Source of the DNA: Streptococcus hyointestinalis
Lineage (GTDB): Bacteria > Bacillota > Bacilli > Lactobacillales > Streptococcaceae
Direction: 5' to 3'
Assembly (NCBI RefSeq): GCF_900459405.1
Contig: NZ_UHFN01000007.1
Span: 2,046,001-2,110,000 of the forward strand
Length of the DNA stretch: 64,000 nucleotides
Position numbers and translations under genes: made by a program. The notes beneath the pieces were generated by a model. The model did not search any database. It saw only the letters and a list, made by a program, of their open reading frames with translations, and was not told the origin of the DNA. Positions 1-10,257 of the stretch are shown in pieces (the first letter of the stretch is position 1; the number at the start of each line of letters is the position of its first letter).

Positions 1-368
1 GCTGCCATGAGGTGTCCAGCCATGTGATTGACAGGAATCAGTGGCAGATGATTTGCCCAAGCAAAAGCCTTGGCTGCTGATAAACCTACAAGGAGAGCCC
101 CCACAAGCCCCGGTCCATAGGTCACAGCAACCGCATCCAAGTCACAAGCTCTAAGCCCTGCTTCACTCAAAGCGTCTTGAAAGCAAGTGGTAATGACCTC
201 GACATGATGGCGACTCGCCACCTCAGGCACGACCCCACCAAAGCGCTTGTGACTCTCCACTTGACTGGCGATAATGTTACTTAACAGCTCGGTGTCGTTT
301 TTGATAACCGCAACGCTAGTCTCGTCACAAGAACTCTCAACAGCTAAAATATAGCGATCTTTACGCAT
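1..368 (-). CDS. tsaD: TsaD (t6A synthase catalytic subunit), N-terminal part only
   Basis: TsaD transfers the threonylcarbamoyl group onto A37 of tRNAs that read ANN codons, working with TsaB. Only the first 122 residues lie in the window; the gene continues past base 1. Visible are the ASKHA-type start ([15 protein letters not shown]), the [11 protein letters not shown] loop and the HMAGH iron-binding pair near the window edge. The ATG (CAT at 366-368) sits 9 bases after the rimI stop, so the order tsaB-rimI-tsaD on the minus strand looks like one operon. This order is common in streptococci. Confidence 0.95.
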   Translation of the reverse strand, partial: MRKDRYILAVESSCDETSVAVIKNDTELLSNIIASQVESHKRFGGVVPEVASRHHVEVITTCFQDALSEAGLRACDLDAVAVTYGPGLVGALLVGLSAAKAFAWANHLPLIPVNHMAGHLMA

Positions 369-377
369 GTTTTCTCC

Positions 378-791
378 TCATCGTTTCATAATAATAGCGT
401 CTTCTACTGGATTGTGGTAATAGTTACGACGCTTGCCAATCACCTCAAAACCTGCCTTCTGGTACAAGTTTTTTGCACGGCTATTCGACGCACGCACTTC
501 TAAAAATATCGGACAGGCAACATCATCTAGTTTTTCCAGCAAGAGCTTGCCATAGCCCTTTTTTTGATAGGCTTTTTTGATGGCAATATTGGTCAACTCA
601 CACTCACCCACCAGCTGCTGTAGCGACAAAAAACCAACGATTGCCTTGTCTTCATAGACAAAAAAATAATCCGTATCAGGCTTTGCCATATCTGCTAGAA
701 CCTGCTCATAAGTCCAAGGTGAGCTGTCGTAAACGTCTGTCAGCACCTCAAAGACAGCTCTAGCTCTTTCTTCCTTACACACGTTTGACAT
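378..791 (-). CDS. rimI: RimI-like GNAT N-acetyltransferase
   Basis: Probable ribosomal-protein-S18-alanine N-acetyltransferase of the GNAT fold. The acetyl-CoA loop is visible as KKAYQKKGYGKLLLEKL, followed by the typical NSRAKNLYQKAGFEVIGKRRNYY end. The frame is open upstream to 848, but that part lies inside tsaB; the ATG at 791 gives 137 residues, close to the family length, and overlaps the tsaB end by 17 bases, which suggests translational coupling. It lies between tsaB and tsaD, its usual place. The real substrate cannot be read from sequence. Confidence 0.85.
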   Translation of the reverse strand: MSNVCKEERARAVFEVLTDVYDSSPWTYEQVLADMAKPDTDYFFVYEDKAIVGFLSLQQLVGECELTNIAIKKAYQKKGYGKLLLEKLDDVACPIFLEVRASNSRAKNLYQKAGFEVIGKRRNYYHNPVEDAIIMKR

Positions 792-1464
792 AGTGGGTGT
801 TCTCTGATTCTGTGTGGTCTTTGAGCCAATTTTCCTCAGCTTCGACACGTTTCAGATACTGTGGGACAAAGGCATCCACATCAACAGGAGAGAGCTGTCT
901 GCCTAAGTGTCCAATCAAAACAGCTGACGGCAAGGTCTCTGTTATTTGCGCTTTTGGAAGAGCTTTTGCTATCTGCTCTCTAAAAGCGTCAACTTCCCCT
1001 ACAAAGTGCACTTTTTCTTCGTCTGTTAGACTTGAGAGTACATCGCTAAAGGACATGTAGGCATCTTCTCTTTGCGCTTTGCCATTGCGATAAAAGCCTG
1101 CATAGACATGCTGACGTCTCGCATCTATGATAGGCACGATGAGCTCATCTGCCTTTCCACAATCCGTAAGCGCATAAAGACTAGACACCCCAACTAACTC
1201 AATACCTAAAGTATAAGCTAGCGTCTTAGCGGTTGCAACCGCCACACGTAAGCCCGTATAAGACCCAGGACCCTCTGCCACAGCGATACGCTCCAAATCT
1301 TGCGGCTCTAATCCTACAGACGCCATTAAAAAATCGATGGTCGGCATGAGGCTGATGCTATGATTTTTTTTGATGTTGATAGTCGTCTCTGCCAACATGG
1401 ACTCATTGTCCAAAATAGCGACAGATAAAGCTTTATTAGAGCTATCAAAAGATAAAACTTTCAT
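775..1464 (-). CDS. tsaB: TsaB, t6A biosynthesis partner of TsaD
   Basis: TsaB is the inactive ASKHA paralogue that dimerises with TsaD for tRNA t6A modification. At 229 residues it has the usual length. It starts MKVLSFDSSNKALSVAILD and has the family motif EGPGSYTGLRVAVATAKTLA at about residues 65-84. It is the first gene of the tsaB-rimI-tsaD run and is divergent from rpoY-rnjA. A purine-rich ribosome site (AAGGGAAG) precedes the ATG. Confidence 0.95.
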   Translation of the reverse strand: MKVLSFDSSNKALSVAILDNESMLAETTINIKKNHSISLMPTIDFLMASVGLEPQDLERIAVAEGPGSYTGLRVAVATAKTLAYTLGIELVGVSSLYALTDCGKADELIVPIIDARRQHVYAGFYRNGKAQREDAYMSFSDVLSSLTDEEKVHFVGEVDAFREQIAKALPKAQITETLPSAVLIGHLGRQLSPVDVDAFVPQYLKRVEAEENWLKDHTESENTHYVKRV

Positions 1465-1482
1465 GATTAACTTCCCTTACAC

Positions 1483-1512
1483 TTGATTGTCTCTATTATT
1501 TTATGATATAAT
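1483..1512 (+). promoter_or_regulatory. Promoter for rpoY-rnjA
   Basis: TTGATT at 1483-1488 and TATAAT at 1507-1512 are separated by 18 bases, a good vegetative promoter reading to the right. It leaves a leader of about 130 bases before rpoY. Confidence 0.7.
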
Positions 1513-1574
1513 TGGGATAATTGCAACGAATCAAGGTGAAATCAACTACTCCATTTCTTTATTTTATAGATAGC

Positions 1575-1600
1575 TATCAAGTCCCTCTTGGGGCTTGATA
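1575..1600 (+). other. Stem-loop in the rpoY-rnjA leader
   Basis: Two 11-base arms (TATCAAGTCCC and GGGGCTTGATA) pair with a single G-U around a TCTT loop. No T-run follows, so it is not a simple terminator. It lies about 45 bases before the rpoY ATG and could stabilise the mRNA or be an RNase target; that role is inference. Confidence 0.6.
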
Positions 1601-1647
1601 GATTTGTAGTAGCTTGATGAACCGTTTTGATATTAGAAAGGATTGAC

Positions 1648-1878
1648 ATGATTTACAAAGTTTTTTATCAAGAGTCAAAAGACCGCAGCCCACGTCGTGA
1701 GCAAACAAAAGCCCTTTACTTGGACATTGATGCTTCAAGCGAGCTTGAAGGACGTATCATCGCTCGCAAACGTATCGAAGAAAACACTTCTTACAACGTC
1801 GAGTTTATCGAACTATTGTCTGACAAACATTTAGAATACGAAAAAGAAACCGGCGTTTTTCAAATAACGGAGCTCTAA
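1648..1878 (+). CDS. rpoY: RNA polymerase epsilon subunit RpoY
   Basis: Small auxiliary subunit (epsilon, formerly DUF1447) of Firmicute RNA polymerase. The ATG at 1648 gives [20 protein letters not shown] and 76 residues, matching the family; an in-frame ATG at 1627 would add an unconserved MILERID. AGAAAGGATTG just before the ATG is the ribosome site. Its stop is one base before the rnjA ATG, so the two genes are co-translated. This pairing is standard in streptococci. Confidence 0.92.
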   Translation: MIYKVFYQESKDRSPRREQTKALYLDIDASSELEGRIIARKRIEENTSYNVEFIELLSDKHLEYEKETGVFQITEL

Positions 1879-1879
1879 T

Positions 1880-3619
1880 ATGTCACAAATACATTTAAAA
1901 CCAGAGGAGGTCGGAGTCTACGCCATTGGTGGTCTAGGGGAAATCGGTAAAAACACCTACGGCATTGAGTATCAAGATGAGATTATCATCGTAGACGCTG
2001 GTATCAAATTCCCAGAAGATGACCTCCTTGGGATTGACTATGTCATCCCTGATTACTCATATATTGTTGAAAATCAAGACCGTATTAAGGCTCTTGTCAT
2101 CACACACGGTCACGAGGACCACATCGGTGGTATCCCATTTTTACTCAAGCAAGCCAATATCCCTGTCTATGCTGGACCGCTGGCATTAGCGCTTATCCGT
2201 GGTAAGCTAGAGGAGCATGGGCTTTTGCGTGACACTAAGCTCTATGAAATCAACGCCAATACTGAGTTGACCTTTAAAAACTTGAGCGTTACTTTCTTTA
2301 GGACGACCCACTCTATCCCAGAGCCTTTGGGTATCGTGATTGACACCCCTCAAGGAAAAATCGTCTGTACAGGTGACTTTAAGTTTGACTTTACACCAGT
2401 CGGTGAGCCAGCTGACCTGCACAAAATGGCTGCGCTGGGCGAGGAAGGTGTCCTCTGTCTCCTATCAGACTCAACCAACGCTGAAATTCCAACCTTTACC
2501 AATTCGGAAAAAGTCGTTGGACAGTCCATTATGAAAATCATCGAGGGCATTCACGGACGTATCATCTTTGCCTCTTTTGCGTCAAATATTTTCCGCTTGC
2601 AACAAGCCGCTGACGCTGCGGTCAAGACAGGACGTAAAATCGCTGTCTTTGGACGCTCTATGGAAAAGGCGATTGTCAATGGTATTGAGCTTGGTTACAT
2701 CAAAGTGCCAAAAGGGACTTTCATCGAGCCAAGTGAGCTTAAAAATTACCACGCCAGCGAAGTGATGATTATGTGTACCGGTAGCCAAGGGGAGCCGATG
2801 GCAGCCCTTGCTCGTATCGCAAATGGTATGCACCGTCAGGTCTCACTACAACCTGGTGACACGGTCATCTTCTCATCTAGCCCTATCCCTGGAAATACCA
2901 CAAGTGTCAACAAACTTATCAACACCATCCAAGAAGCAGGTGTTGAGGTTATCCACGGTAAGATTAACAACATCCACACCTCTGGACACGGTGGTCAGCA
3001 AGAGCAAAAACTCATGCTGCGCTTGATTAAGCCAAAATACTTCATGCCTGTTCACGGTGAGTACCGCATGCAAAAAATTCATGCCAGCCTCGCTCAAGAC
3101 GTCGGTGTGCCAAAGGATAATATCTTTATCATGGAAAATGGTGACGTGCTTGCCCTCACTAAGGATAGCGCACATCGTGCTGGGCATTTCAATGCCCAAG
3201 ACATCTATGTTGATGGTAATGGTATCGGTGATATCGGAGCGGCTGTCTTGCGTGATCGCCGTGATTTATCAGAAGACGGTGTCGTTTTAGCAGTTGCTAC
3301 TGTCGACTTCAAGTCTAAGATGATTTTAGCAGGTCCTGACATTCTCAGCCGTGGTTTCATCTACATGCGTGAGTCCGGAAGCCTCATCAGAGAAAGCCAG
3401 CGCATTCTCTTTAACGCCATTCGGATTGCGCTTAAAAACAAAGAAGCCAGCATCCAATCGGTCAACGGTGCCATTGTCAACGCTCTACGTCCTTTCCTTT
3501 ACGAACGTACAGAGCGTGAGCCTATTATCATTCCAATGGTATTGACACCAGACAAACCGCAACCACAAACAAAGACCTCAAAACCACATAAAAAAGCAAA
3601 TAAGAAGAAACAAAAATAG
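1880..3619 (+). CDS. rnjA: Ribonuclease J1
   Basis: Metallo-beta-lactamase/beta-CASP ribonuclease with endo- and 5'-3' exonuclease activity in mRNA decay and rRNA maturation. The metal site HGHEDH is at residues 76-81, with further motif parts at CTGDFKFD and PVHGEYRM. At 579 residues it is slightly longer than usual because of a lysine-rich tail (about the last 20 residues). It follows rpoY after one base. Its stop codon lies inside the terminator hairpin that follows. Confidence 0.96.
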   Translation: MSQIHLKPEEVGVYAIGGLGEIGKNTYGIEYQDEIIIVDAGIKFPEDDLLGIDYVIPDYSYIVENQDRIKALVITHGHEDHIGGIPFLLKQANIPVYAGPLALALIRGKLEEHGLLRDTKLYEINANTELTFKNLSVTFFRTTHSIPEPLGIVIDTPQGKIVCTGDFKFDFTPVGEPADLHKMAALGEEGVLCLLSDSTNAEIPTFTNSEKVVGQSIMKIIEGIHGRIIFASFASNIFRLQQAADAAVKTGRKIAVFGRSMEKAIVNGIELGYIKVPKGTFIEPSELKNYHASEVMIMCTGSQGEPMAALARIANGMHRQVSLQPGDTVIFSSSPIPGNTTSVNKLINTIQEAGVEVIHGKINNIHTSGHGGQQEQKLMLRLIKPKYFMPVHGEYRMQKIHASLAQDVGVPKDNIFIMENGDVLALTKDSAHRAGHFNAQDIYVDGNGIGDIGAAVLRDRRDLSEDGVVLAVATVDFKSKMILAGPDILSRGFIYMRESGSLIRESQRILFNAIRIALKNKEASIQSVNGAIVNALRPFLYERTEREPIIIPMVLTPDKPQPQTKTSKPHKKANKKKQK

Positions 3620-3641
3620 CAAGGATTACTTGCTATTTTTT
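3612..3641 (+). terminator. Terminator of rpoY-rnjA
   Basis: The arms AAATAGCAAG and CTTGCTATTT enclose GATTA and are followed by a T-run. The rnjA TAG is part of the left arm. Confidence 0.85.
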
Positions 3642-3662
3642 ACTTTCTCTAAATGGTTTAAC

Positions 3663-3694
3663 AAAAAAAGATTGAAGCCTTTGCCTCAATCTTT
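3663..3694 (-). terminator. Terminator of glnR-glnA
   Basis: On the minus strand GATTGAGGC and GCTTCAATC pair and run into seven T, just after the glnA stop. Confidence 0.8.
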
Positions 3695-3700
3695 CGTATT

Positions 3701-5047
3701 TTAATACAAGTCTAAATAGTTATCGATTTCCCATTGTGAGACAAAGGCAGCGTAGCTTGCCCACTCGATACGTTTGGCTTCGAGGAAGTTGGTTGTGATG
3801 TGGTTACCAAGTGCAGCTTTGACCACTTCATCTTCCTCAAGAGCTTTAAGAGCGTTGTGAAGTGTAGATGGGAGGTCTACGACACCAGCAGCTTTACGCT
3901 CAGCAGGTGACATCACGTAGATGTTAGATTCAACCGGTGCTGGCGCTTCAATTTTATTTTTGATACCATCTAGTCCAGCTTCAAGCAAAACAGCAAGCGC
4001 TAGGTAAGGGTTAGCCGTTGGGTCAACTGAGCGCAACTCAAGACGTGTTCCCATGCCACGAGAAGCGGGTACTCGGATAAGTGGTGAACGGTTACGTCCT
4101 GCCCAAGCAATGTAAACAGGGGCTTCATAGCCAGGAACCAAACGTTTGTAAGAGTTAACCGTTGGGTTCATAATAGCTGTAAAGCTGTAAGCATGCGCCA
4201 TCAAACCACCCAAGAAAGCGTAAGCTGTCTCAGACAATTGCATACCACGAGGATCTTCAGGATCGTAAAAAGCATTGTTGCCTTCTTGGTCAAAGAGGGA
4301 CATGTTACAGTGCATACCTGAACCGTTGATACCAAATTTTGGTTTTGCCATGAAGGTTGCATACAAACCGTGCTTACGAGCGATAGTCTTAACAACCAGC
4401 TTAAAGATTTGGATATTGTCACAAGCCTTCAAAACATCAGCATACTTAAAGTCAATCTCGTGTTGACCAACAGCCACTTCGTGGTGACTCGCTTCCACTT
4501 CAAAGCCCATTTCTGTCAAGACATTAACAATCTCACGACGTGTGTTGTCCGCAAGGTCAGTCGGTGCCAAGTCAAAGTAACCACCTCTGTCGTTCACTTC
4601 GAGCGTTGGCTCACCTTTTTCATCCAATTTGAAGAGGAAAAACTCTGGCTCTGGACCAAGGTTAAAGGATTTGAACCCAACTTCTTCCATATGTTTAAGG
4701 GCACGTTTGAGGTTTCCACGAGGGTCTCCTGCAAATGGCTCACCTTCTGCTGTGTAAATATCACAAATCAAGCCTGCCACAGCACCATTTTCACCACCCC
4801 AAGGAAAGACTGTCCATGTGTCCAAGTCAGGGTAGAGGTACATGTCAGATTCGTTGATACGAACGAATCCTTCGATAGAAGAGCCGTCAAACATAGCTTT
4901 GTTTGACAAGACCTTATCTAGTTGCTCTTGTGTTGCTGGAATTTCAACATTTTTAAGTGTTCCTGCAATATCTGAAAACATCAAACGCAAAAAGGTTACG
5001 TTTTTTTCTTTTACTTCACGACGAATGTCTGCTGCTGTGATTGCCAT
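3701..5047 (-). CDS. glnA: Type I glutamine synthetase
   Basis: ATP-dependent synthesis of glutamine from glutamate and ammonia in a cytosolic dodecamer. The 448-residue length is that of the GSI-alpha group, which is feedback-regulated and not adenylylated. Clear motifs are [17 protein letters not shown], the [11 protein letters not shown] active-site strand, NRSPLIRVP and the [15 protein letters not shown] ammonium/glutamate region. It is the second gene of the glnR-glnA operon, 30 bases after glnR. GS is known to interact with GlnR in Firmicutes. Confidence 0.97.
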   Translation of the reverse strand: MAITAADIRREVKEKNVTFLRLMFSDIAGTLKNVEIPATQEQLDKVLSNKAMFDGSSIEGFVRINESDMYLYPDLDTWTVFPWGGENGAVAGLICDIYTAEGEPFAGDPRGNLKRALKHMEEVGFKSFNLGPEPEFFLFKLDEKGEPTLEVNDRGGYFDLAPTDLADNTRREIVNVLTEMGFEVEASHHEVAVGQHEIDFKYADVLKACDNIQIFKLVVKTIARKHGLYATFMAKPKFGINGSGMHCNMSLFDQEGNNAFYDPEDPRGMQLSETAYAFLGGLMAHAYSFTAIMNPTVNSYKRLVPGYEAPVYIAWAGRNRSPLIRVPASRGMGTRLELRSVDPTANPYLALAVLLEAGLDGIKNKIEAPAPVESNIYVMSPAERKAAGVVDLPSTLHNALKALEEDEVVKAALGNHITTNFLEAKRIEWASYAAFVSQWEIDNYLDLY

Positions 5048-5077
5048 CTTCTCTCCTTAGATTTACTGCACTAACGC

Positions 5078-5449
5078 CTAAAATCGGCCTTTACCAATGG
5101 TTTGTGAAGGAGTCGCAAAGCGACCTTGATTTTGGAGTTCATCACGTAAGATACGTCTGACGTCCTCGTCTGTCAGAGCCTGTTGCTTTTGCAAATTGCG
5201 ATCCTTGCGGTCAGCATACTCCCGCTTGATTGCTGCAATGTTAAGCCCCTCATCCAGAAAGTCTTTGATCTCTAGCAGACGATCCATGTCGTTTAATGAG
5301 AACATGCGGCGATTTCCAGACGTTCTCTCTGGGGAAATCAAGCCCTGATCCTCATAGTAACGAATCTGCCTAGCCGATAAATCTGTCAACTTCATGACAG
5401 CACCAATGGAGAAAACTGCCATACTACGACGTAATTCCTTACCTTTCAT
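5078..5449 (-). CDS. glnR: GlnR, MerR-family nitrogen repressor
   Basis: MerR-type repressor of glutamine and ammonium genes. The winged helix-turn-helix runs from AVMKLTDLSARQIRYYEDQGLISPERTSGNRRMF, and the tail ATPSQTIGKGRF is the conserved autoinhibitory C-terminus of GlnR. At 123 residues it is full length. The AGGAGGA ribosome site is 4 bases before the ATG at 5449. A perfect GlnR operator and a consensus promoter lie upstream, so it is autoregulated. Confidence 0.95.
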   Translation of the reverse strand: MKGKELRRSMAVFSIGAVMKLTDLSARQIRYYEDQGLISPERTSGNRRMFSLNDMDRLLEIKDFLDEGLNIAAIKREYADRKDRNLQKQQALTDEDVRRILRDELQNQGRFATPSQTIGKGRF

Positions 5450-5471
5450 GATGTCCTCCTTTCACTACTTC

Positions 5472-5500
5472 ATTATAAAACCTTTATAGCATTCTGTCAA
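5472..5500 (-). promoter_or_regulatory. glnR-glnA promoter
   Basis: Perfect consensus on the minus strand: TTGACA (5495-5500), 17 bases, TATAAT (5472-5477). Confidence 0.9.
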
Positions 5501-5507
5501 GAGTTTA

Positions 5508-5524
5508 TGTTATATTTTATAACA
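5508..5524 (-). promoter_or_regulatory. GlnR operator
   Basis: TGTTATATTTTATAACA fits the GlnR/TnrA consensus TGTNA-N7-TNACA exactly and lies 7 bases upstream of the -35 of the glnR promoter. Its last base is the first base of the target duplication of the neighbouring insertion sequence. Confidence 0.88.
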
Positions 5525-5536
5525 TCATTTTTCTTT
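5524..5536. repeat. 13-bp target duplication, left side of IS copy 1
   Basis: ATCATTTTTCTTT occurs directly at both edges of the element (5524-5536 and 6701-6713). Confidence 0.9.
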
Positions 5537-6700
<1,164 letters not shown>

Positions 6701-6713
6701 ATCATTTTTCTTT
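6701..6713. repeat. 13-bp target duplication, right side of IS copy 1
   Basis: Second copy of ATCATTTTTCTTT. It contains the stop codon (6702-6704) of the neighbouring minus-strand gene. Confidence 0.9.
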
Positions 6714-7232
6714 GGTTTTCTTTTTGAAAAATCGCTGGCGTAACCAGTCCACATCGGTATTGACCAAAGTAGCGATAAAAACCCCACAGAAGGTCTCAAA
6801 GACCCTAGCAAACACGTATAAAATGGTATTGCCCGTAGGAATAGAAAGTGTGATGATAAGTAGAGCAGCTACTGCTCCGATGACACCAGATTTATTGTCA
6901 ATAGCAACATTGATCATGATACAGAGCATGGTTAGTATTGGAACAAAAAAGAGAGTCACCCAAAAGGCTTCGTGAAACCAAATCTTGAGGAGAAAAAAGA
7001 TTAAAGCCAAAAGACCACCGATACTATTGCCAACGATACGAGACACCCCAAAGTGGATACTCTTATCAAAATCCTCACGCAAGCTAAAAACAGCCGTTAA
7101 AGCACCAATTTGCAAGCCCTCCCAATCAAAGAGATGAAAGACCAACAGAACAATAAAAACAGCAAGTCCAGTCTTGACCGTCCGCATGCCTAGATGAAAC
7201 TTATCAGGAGAAAACTTGTATTTTTTTAACAT
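6702..7232 (-). CDS. FUSC/aromatic acid exporter-family membrane protein
   Basis: A 176-residue integral membrane protein that starts MLKKYKFSPDKFHLGMRTVKTGLA. It has about four or five hydrophobic stretches and the motif VFSLREDFDKSIHFGVSRIVGNSIGG, typical of the N-terminal membrane half of the aromatic acid exporter (PF06081/FUSC) proteins. Transport of aromatic or other organic anions is the family idea; the substrate is unknown. The insertion sequence landed exactly at its 3' end but the target duplication kept the stop codon, so the protein is whole, though any natural terminator is displaced. Confidence 0.75.
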   Translation of the reverse strand: MLKKYKFSPDKFHLGMRTVKTGLAVFIVLLVFHLFDWEGLQIGALTAVFSLREDFDKSIHFGVSRIVGNSIGGLLALIFFLLKIWFHEAFWVTLFFVPILTMLCIMINVAIDNKSGVIGAVAALLIITLSIPTGNTILYVFARVFETFCGVFIATLVNTDVDWLRQRFFKKKTKEK

Positions 7233-7304
7233 AAATAATCCTAACCTTTTTGATTAGTTCTATTCTAACATAACTTGACCAAAACCAAAAGGCTATTTCC
7301 CACA

Positions 7305-7334
7305 AGAAAAAGAGTTGCATAAGCAACTCTTTTA
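7305..7334 (-). terminator. Terminator of pgk
   Basis: AGAGTTGC-ATAA-GCAACTCT hairpin (7311-7330) with T-runs on both sides; it can act in both directions. Confidence 0.85.
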
Positions 7335-7341
7335 ACTTATC

Positions 7342-8538
7342 TTATTTGTCTGTAAGGGCAGCAAGACCTGGAAGTTCTTTACCTTCAAGGAGTTCCATAG
7401 AAGCACCACCACCAGTAGAGATCCATGAGAACTTGTCTGCACGACCAAGGTTGATAGCAGCTGCAGCTGAGTCACCACCACCGATGATTGATTTCACGCC
7501 TGGTTGTTTAACGATAGCGTCCATCACACCGATAGTACCAGCTTGGAAGTCAGGGTTTTCAAAGACACCCATAGGACCATTCCAAACAACTGTTTTAGCA
7601 CCAGTCAATTCTTGGTCAAATTTAGCGATTGATTTTGGACCGATGTCAAGACCAAGGAAACCTGGGTCAACAGCTTCGCCTTCAGTATCTTTCACTTCAG
7701 TGTAGTCTGCAAAAGCATTTGCTTCTTTAGAGTCTACTGGCAAGATCAATTTACCGTTTGCTTTTTCAAGAAGAGACTTAGCCACATCAAGTTTGTCTTC
7801 TTCAACAAGAGAGTTACCGATTTCGATACCTTGTGCTTTGAAGAAAGTATAAGTCATACCACCACCGATAAGGACTTTATCAGCTTTTTCAAGCAAGTTT
7901 TCGATAACACCGATCTTGTCTGAAACTTTTGAACCACCAAGGATAGCGATGAATGGACGAACTGGGTTTTCAACAGCTTCTTTGATGTATGCAATTTCAT
8001 TTTCAAGAAGGAAACCAGCTACTGCTTTATCAACGTTAGCTGAGATACCTACGTTTGAAGCGTGTGCACGGTGAGCTGTACCAAATGCGTCGTTAACAAA
8101 GATACCATCACCAAGGCTTGCCCAATATTTACCAAGTTCTGGGTCGTTCTTAGATTCTTTCTTGCCATCAACATCTTCAAAACGAGTGTTTTCAACAAGA
8201 AGAACGTCGCCATCTTTCATGTCAGCAATAGCAGCTTCTAATTTTTCACCACGTGTAACACCTGGGAAGATAACTTCTTGACCAAGTTTTTCTGACAAGT
8301 CAGCAGCTACAGGTGCCAAAGATTTACCTTCTTTGTCCGCTTCTTCTTTAACACGTCCAAGGTGTGAGAAAAGAATAGCACGTCCACCATGCTCAACAAT
8401 GTATTTGATTGTTGGAAGAGCAGCTGTGATACGGTTATCGTTAGTAATAACGCCATCTTTCAAAGGAACGTTAAAGTCAACACGAACGAGGACTTTCTTA
8501 CCTTTCAAATCCACGTCTTTAACAGTTAATTTAGCCAT
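7342..8538 (-). CDS. pgk: Phosphoglycerate kinase
   Basis: Glycolytic kinase that makes ATP from 1,3-bisphosphoglycerate; cytosolic. 398 residues, full length. Signature [15 protein letters not shown] near the N-terminus, the VLLVENTRF stretch, [16 protein letters not shown], and the C-terminal nucleotide loop [12 protein letters not shown]. It is transcribed alone, with an extended -10 (TGGTATAAT) about 40 bases upstream, and lies downstream of gap on the same strand. Confidence 0.98.
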   Translation of the reverse strand: MAKLTVKDVDLKGKKVLVRVDFNVPLKDGVITNDNRITAALPTIKYIVEHGGRAILFSHLGRVKEEADKEGKSLAPVAADLSEKLGQEVIFPGVTRGEKLEAAIADMKDGDVLLVENTRFEDVDGKKESKNDPELGKYWASLGDGIFVNDAFGTAHRAHASNVGISANVDKAVAGFLLENEIAYIKEAVENPVRPFIAILGGSKVSDKIGVIENLLEKADKVLIGGGMTYTFFKAQGIEIGNSLVEEDKLDVAKSLLEKANGKLILPVDSKEANAFADYTEVKDTEGEAVDPGFLGLDIGPKSIAKFDQELTGAKTVVWNGPMGVFENPDFQAGTIGVMDAIVKQPGVKSIIGGGDSAAAAINLGRADKFSWISTGGGASMELLEGKELPGLAALTDK

Positions 8539-8952
8539 TAGTAAAGACTCCTTATAATTTTTTCTACCGTCTTATTATACCATATTTTTCACAAAGTTTC
8601 TAAAAAGAATATAGAATATTATATATTCCAATAATAGGGTGGTAGCTATAAATCCTGATACAAAAGCAAAATCTAAGGAAATGTTCTCTAAAATAGGTGA
8701 TTTCATGTTGAGAGACTGTAAGGCTCTTAAAAGGCTTAATATAGATTTTTATGTCACTTCTTATAAGTTTTAGCCCTCTCTATATACGATTTTTTAGTCC
8801 TCAAAAAATTTCTTATTCTCAACGAGAAAAGGACAAAAAAGAGCTATTTGACCACGTTTTTAAGGTCAATAGCTCTTCTAATGCTTAGAGTGACAAGGCT
8901 TTTTAAGATTAACTTAATTACCACTCGCTGATTGGAATATATAATATAGAAT
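8539..8952. other. Gene-poor stretch between pgk and gap with an inverted-repeat unit
   Basis: About 410 bases without a convincing gene. It holds the pgk promoter next to 8539, a 17-bp perfect inverted repeat at 8616-8632 and 8931-8947, a strong hairpin at about 8850-8878, and a possible short frame on the plus strand from GTG at 8639 to TAG at 8773 (44 codons, reading AINPDTKAKSKEMFSKIGD and onward). That frame has no clear ribosome site and I do not recognise it. Confidence 0.5.
8616..8947. repeat. 332-bp unit bounded by a 17-bp inverted repeat
   Basis: ATATTATATATTCCAAT at 8616-8632 is repeated exactly, inverted, at 8931-8947. A direct repeat ATATAGAATA overlaps each outer edge (8609-8618 and 8944-8953), as a target duplication might. 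The inside has a hairpin near 8850-8878 whose minus strand runs into T6. A small non-autonomous element is the simplest reading, but the AT-rich ends reduce certainty. Confidence 0.45.
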
Positions 8953-8981
8953 AAAAAAAGAAACCAGAGAAAATCTCTGGC
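8953..8981 (-). terminator. Terminator of gap
   Basis: CCAGAGA-AAA-TCTCTGG hairpin followed on the minus strand by a T-run, 20 bases after the gap stop. Confidence 0.85.
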
Positions 8982-8999
8982 TTCTGCTACTAGCAAAAA

Positions 9000-10010
9000 T
9001 TATTTAGCGATTTTTGCGAAGTATTCAAGTGTACGAACAAGTTGTGAAGTGTATGACATTTCGTTGTCGTACCATGAAACAACTTTAACCAATTGGTGTC
9101 CGTCAACTGTTTGAACTTTAGTTTGAGTAGCGTCAAACAATGAACCGTATGAAATACCAACGATATCAGAAGATACGATTTGGTCTTCGTTGTAACCGTA
9201 AGATTCGTTTGAAGCTGCTTTCATAGCTGCGTTCACTTCTTCAGCAGTTACTTCTTTGTCAAGAACTGCTACCAATTCAGTAACTGATCCAGATGGAACA
9301 GGAACACGTTGTGCAGCACCGTCAAGTTTACCGTTCAATTCTGGGATAACAAGACCGATAGCTTTAGCAGCACCTGTTGAGTTAGGTACGATGTTTTCTG
9401 CAGCAGCACGTGCACGACGAAGGTCACCACCACGGTGTGGACCGTCAAGAGTCATTTGGTCACCAGTGTAAGCGTGGATAGTAGTCATCAAACCTTGTTT
9501 GATACCAAATGCATCGTTCAAAGCTTTAGCCATTGGTGCAAGACAGTTTGTAGTACATGAAGCACCTGAGATTACTGTTTCAGTACCATCAAGGATGTCG
9601 TGGTTAGTGTTGAAAACGATAGTTTTAACATCGTTACCACCTGGTGCTGTAATAACAACTTTTTTAGCACCGTTTGCGTGCAAGTGTTTTTCAGCTTTTT
9701 CTTTAGAAGCAAAGAAACCTGTAGCTTCAAGAACGATTTCTACACCGTCAGTTGCCCAGTCGATTTGTTCTGGGTCACGTTCAGCAGAAACTTTAACGAA
9801 TTTACCATTAACTTCGAATCCACCTTCTTTAACTTCAACAGTACCGTCGAAACGACCTTGAGTTGTATCGTATTTCAACAAGTGTGCAAGCATTGCTGGA
9901 TCTGTAAGGTCGTTGATACGAGTTACTTCAACACCTTCAACGTTTTGGATACGACGGAAAGCAAGACGACCGATACGACCGAAACCGTTAATACCAACTT
10001 TAACTACCAT
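9000..10010 (-). CDS. gap: Glyceraldehyde-3-phosphate dehydrogenase (Plr type)
   Basis: NAD-dependent glycolytic GAPDH, in streptococci also found on the cell surface and called Plr. The start chosen is [20 protein letters not shown] at 10010 (336 residues), preceded by an AAGGAGGAAATC ribosome site; the frame is open to 10037 but those residues are unconserved. The catalytic Cys lies in [16 protein letters not shown]. It has its own strong promoter and terminator, as expected for a highly expressed single-gene unit. Confidence 0.97.
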   Translation of the reverse strand: MVVKVGINGFGRIGRLAFRRIQNVEGVEVTRINDLTDPAMLAHLLKYDTTQGRFDGTVEVKEGGFEVNGKFVKVSAERDPEQIDWATDGVEIVLEATGFFASKEKAEKHLHANGAKKVVITAPGGNDVKTIVFNTNHDILDGTETVISGASCTTNCLAPMAKALNDAFGIKQGLMTTIHAYTGDQMTLDGPHRGGDLRRARAAAENIVPNSTGAAKAIGLVIPELNGKLDGAAQRVPVPSGSVTELVAVLDKEVTAEEVNAAMKAASNESYGYNEDQIVSSDIVGISYGSLFDATQTKVQTVDGHQLVKVVSWYDNEMSYTSQLVRTLEYFAKIAK

Positions 10011-10125
10011 TAGTGATTTCCTCCTTATGAAAATCAATTAAATAATATTTTTAAGAGAGACGAACTCTCAGACAATGTGAAAAGATTAACTTGACTGGTT
10101 ATGCAAGTCCTTTCAACAATTCATA

Positions 10126-10154
10126 TTATATACTTATTTCGCTGAAATTGCAAT
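10126..10154 (-). promoter_or_regulatory. gap promoter
   Basis: TTGCAA (10149-10154), 17 bases, TATAAT (10126-10131) on the minus strand; this implies a leader of about 110 bases. Confidence 0.75.
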
Positions 10155-10214
10155 CTTTTTGCTGATATAAGTGAAAAAAGTAAGTCTTAGTATTTTTGAT
10201 TTGAAATTTATGAG

Positions 10215-10248
10215 ATAAAAAATAAGAAGCACTCTCGTGCTTCTTATT
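10215..10248 (-). terminator. Terminator of fusA
   Basis: 12-base perfect arms AATAAGAAGCAC and GTGCTTCTTATT around TCTC, followed on the minus strand by a T-rich run. Confidence 0.88.
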
Positions 10249-10257
10249 CATTAGTGA

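Noticed and set aside
9600..10013. Long open frames antisense to gap, fusA, rpsG, rpsL and the ribosomal genes
   Set aside because: Biased codon use of highly expressed genes leaves the opposite strand open; no ribosome sites or recognisable proteins.
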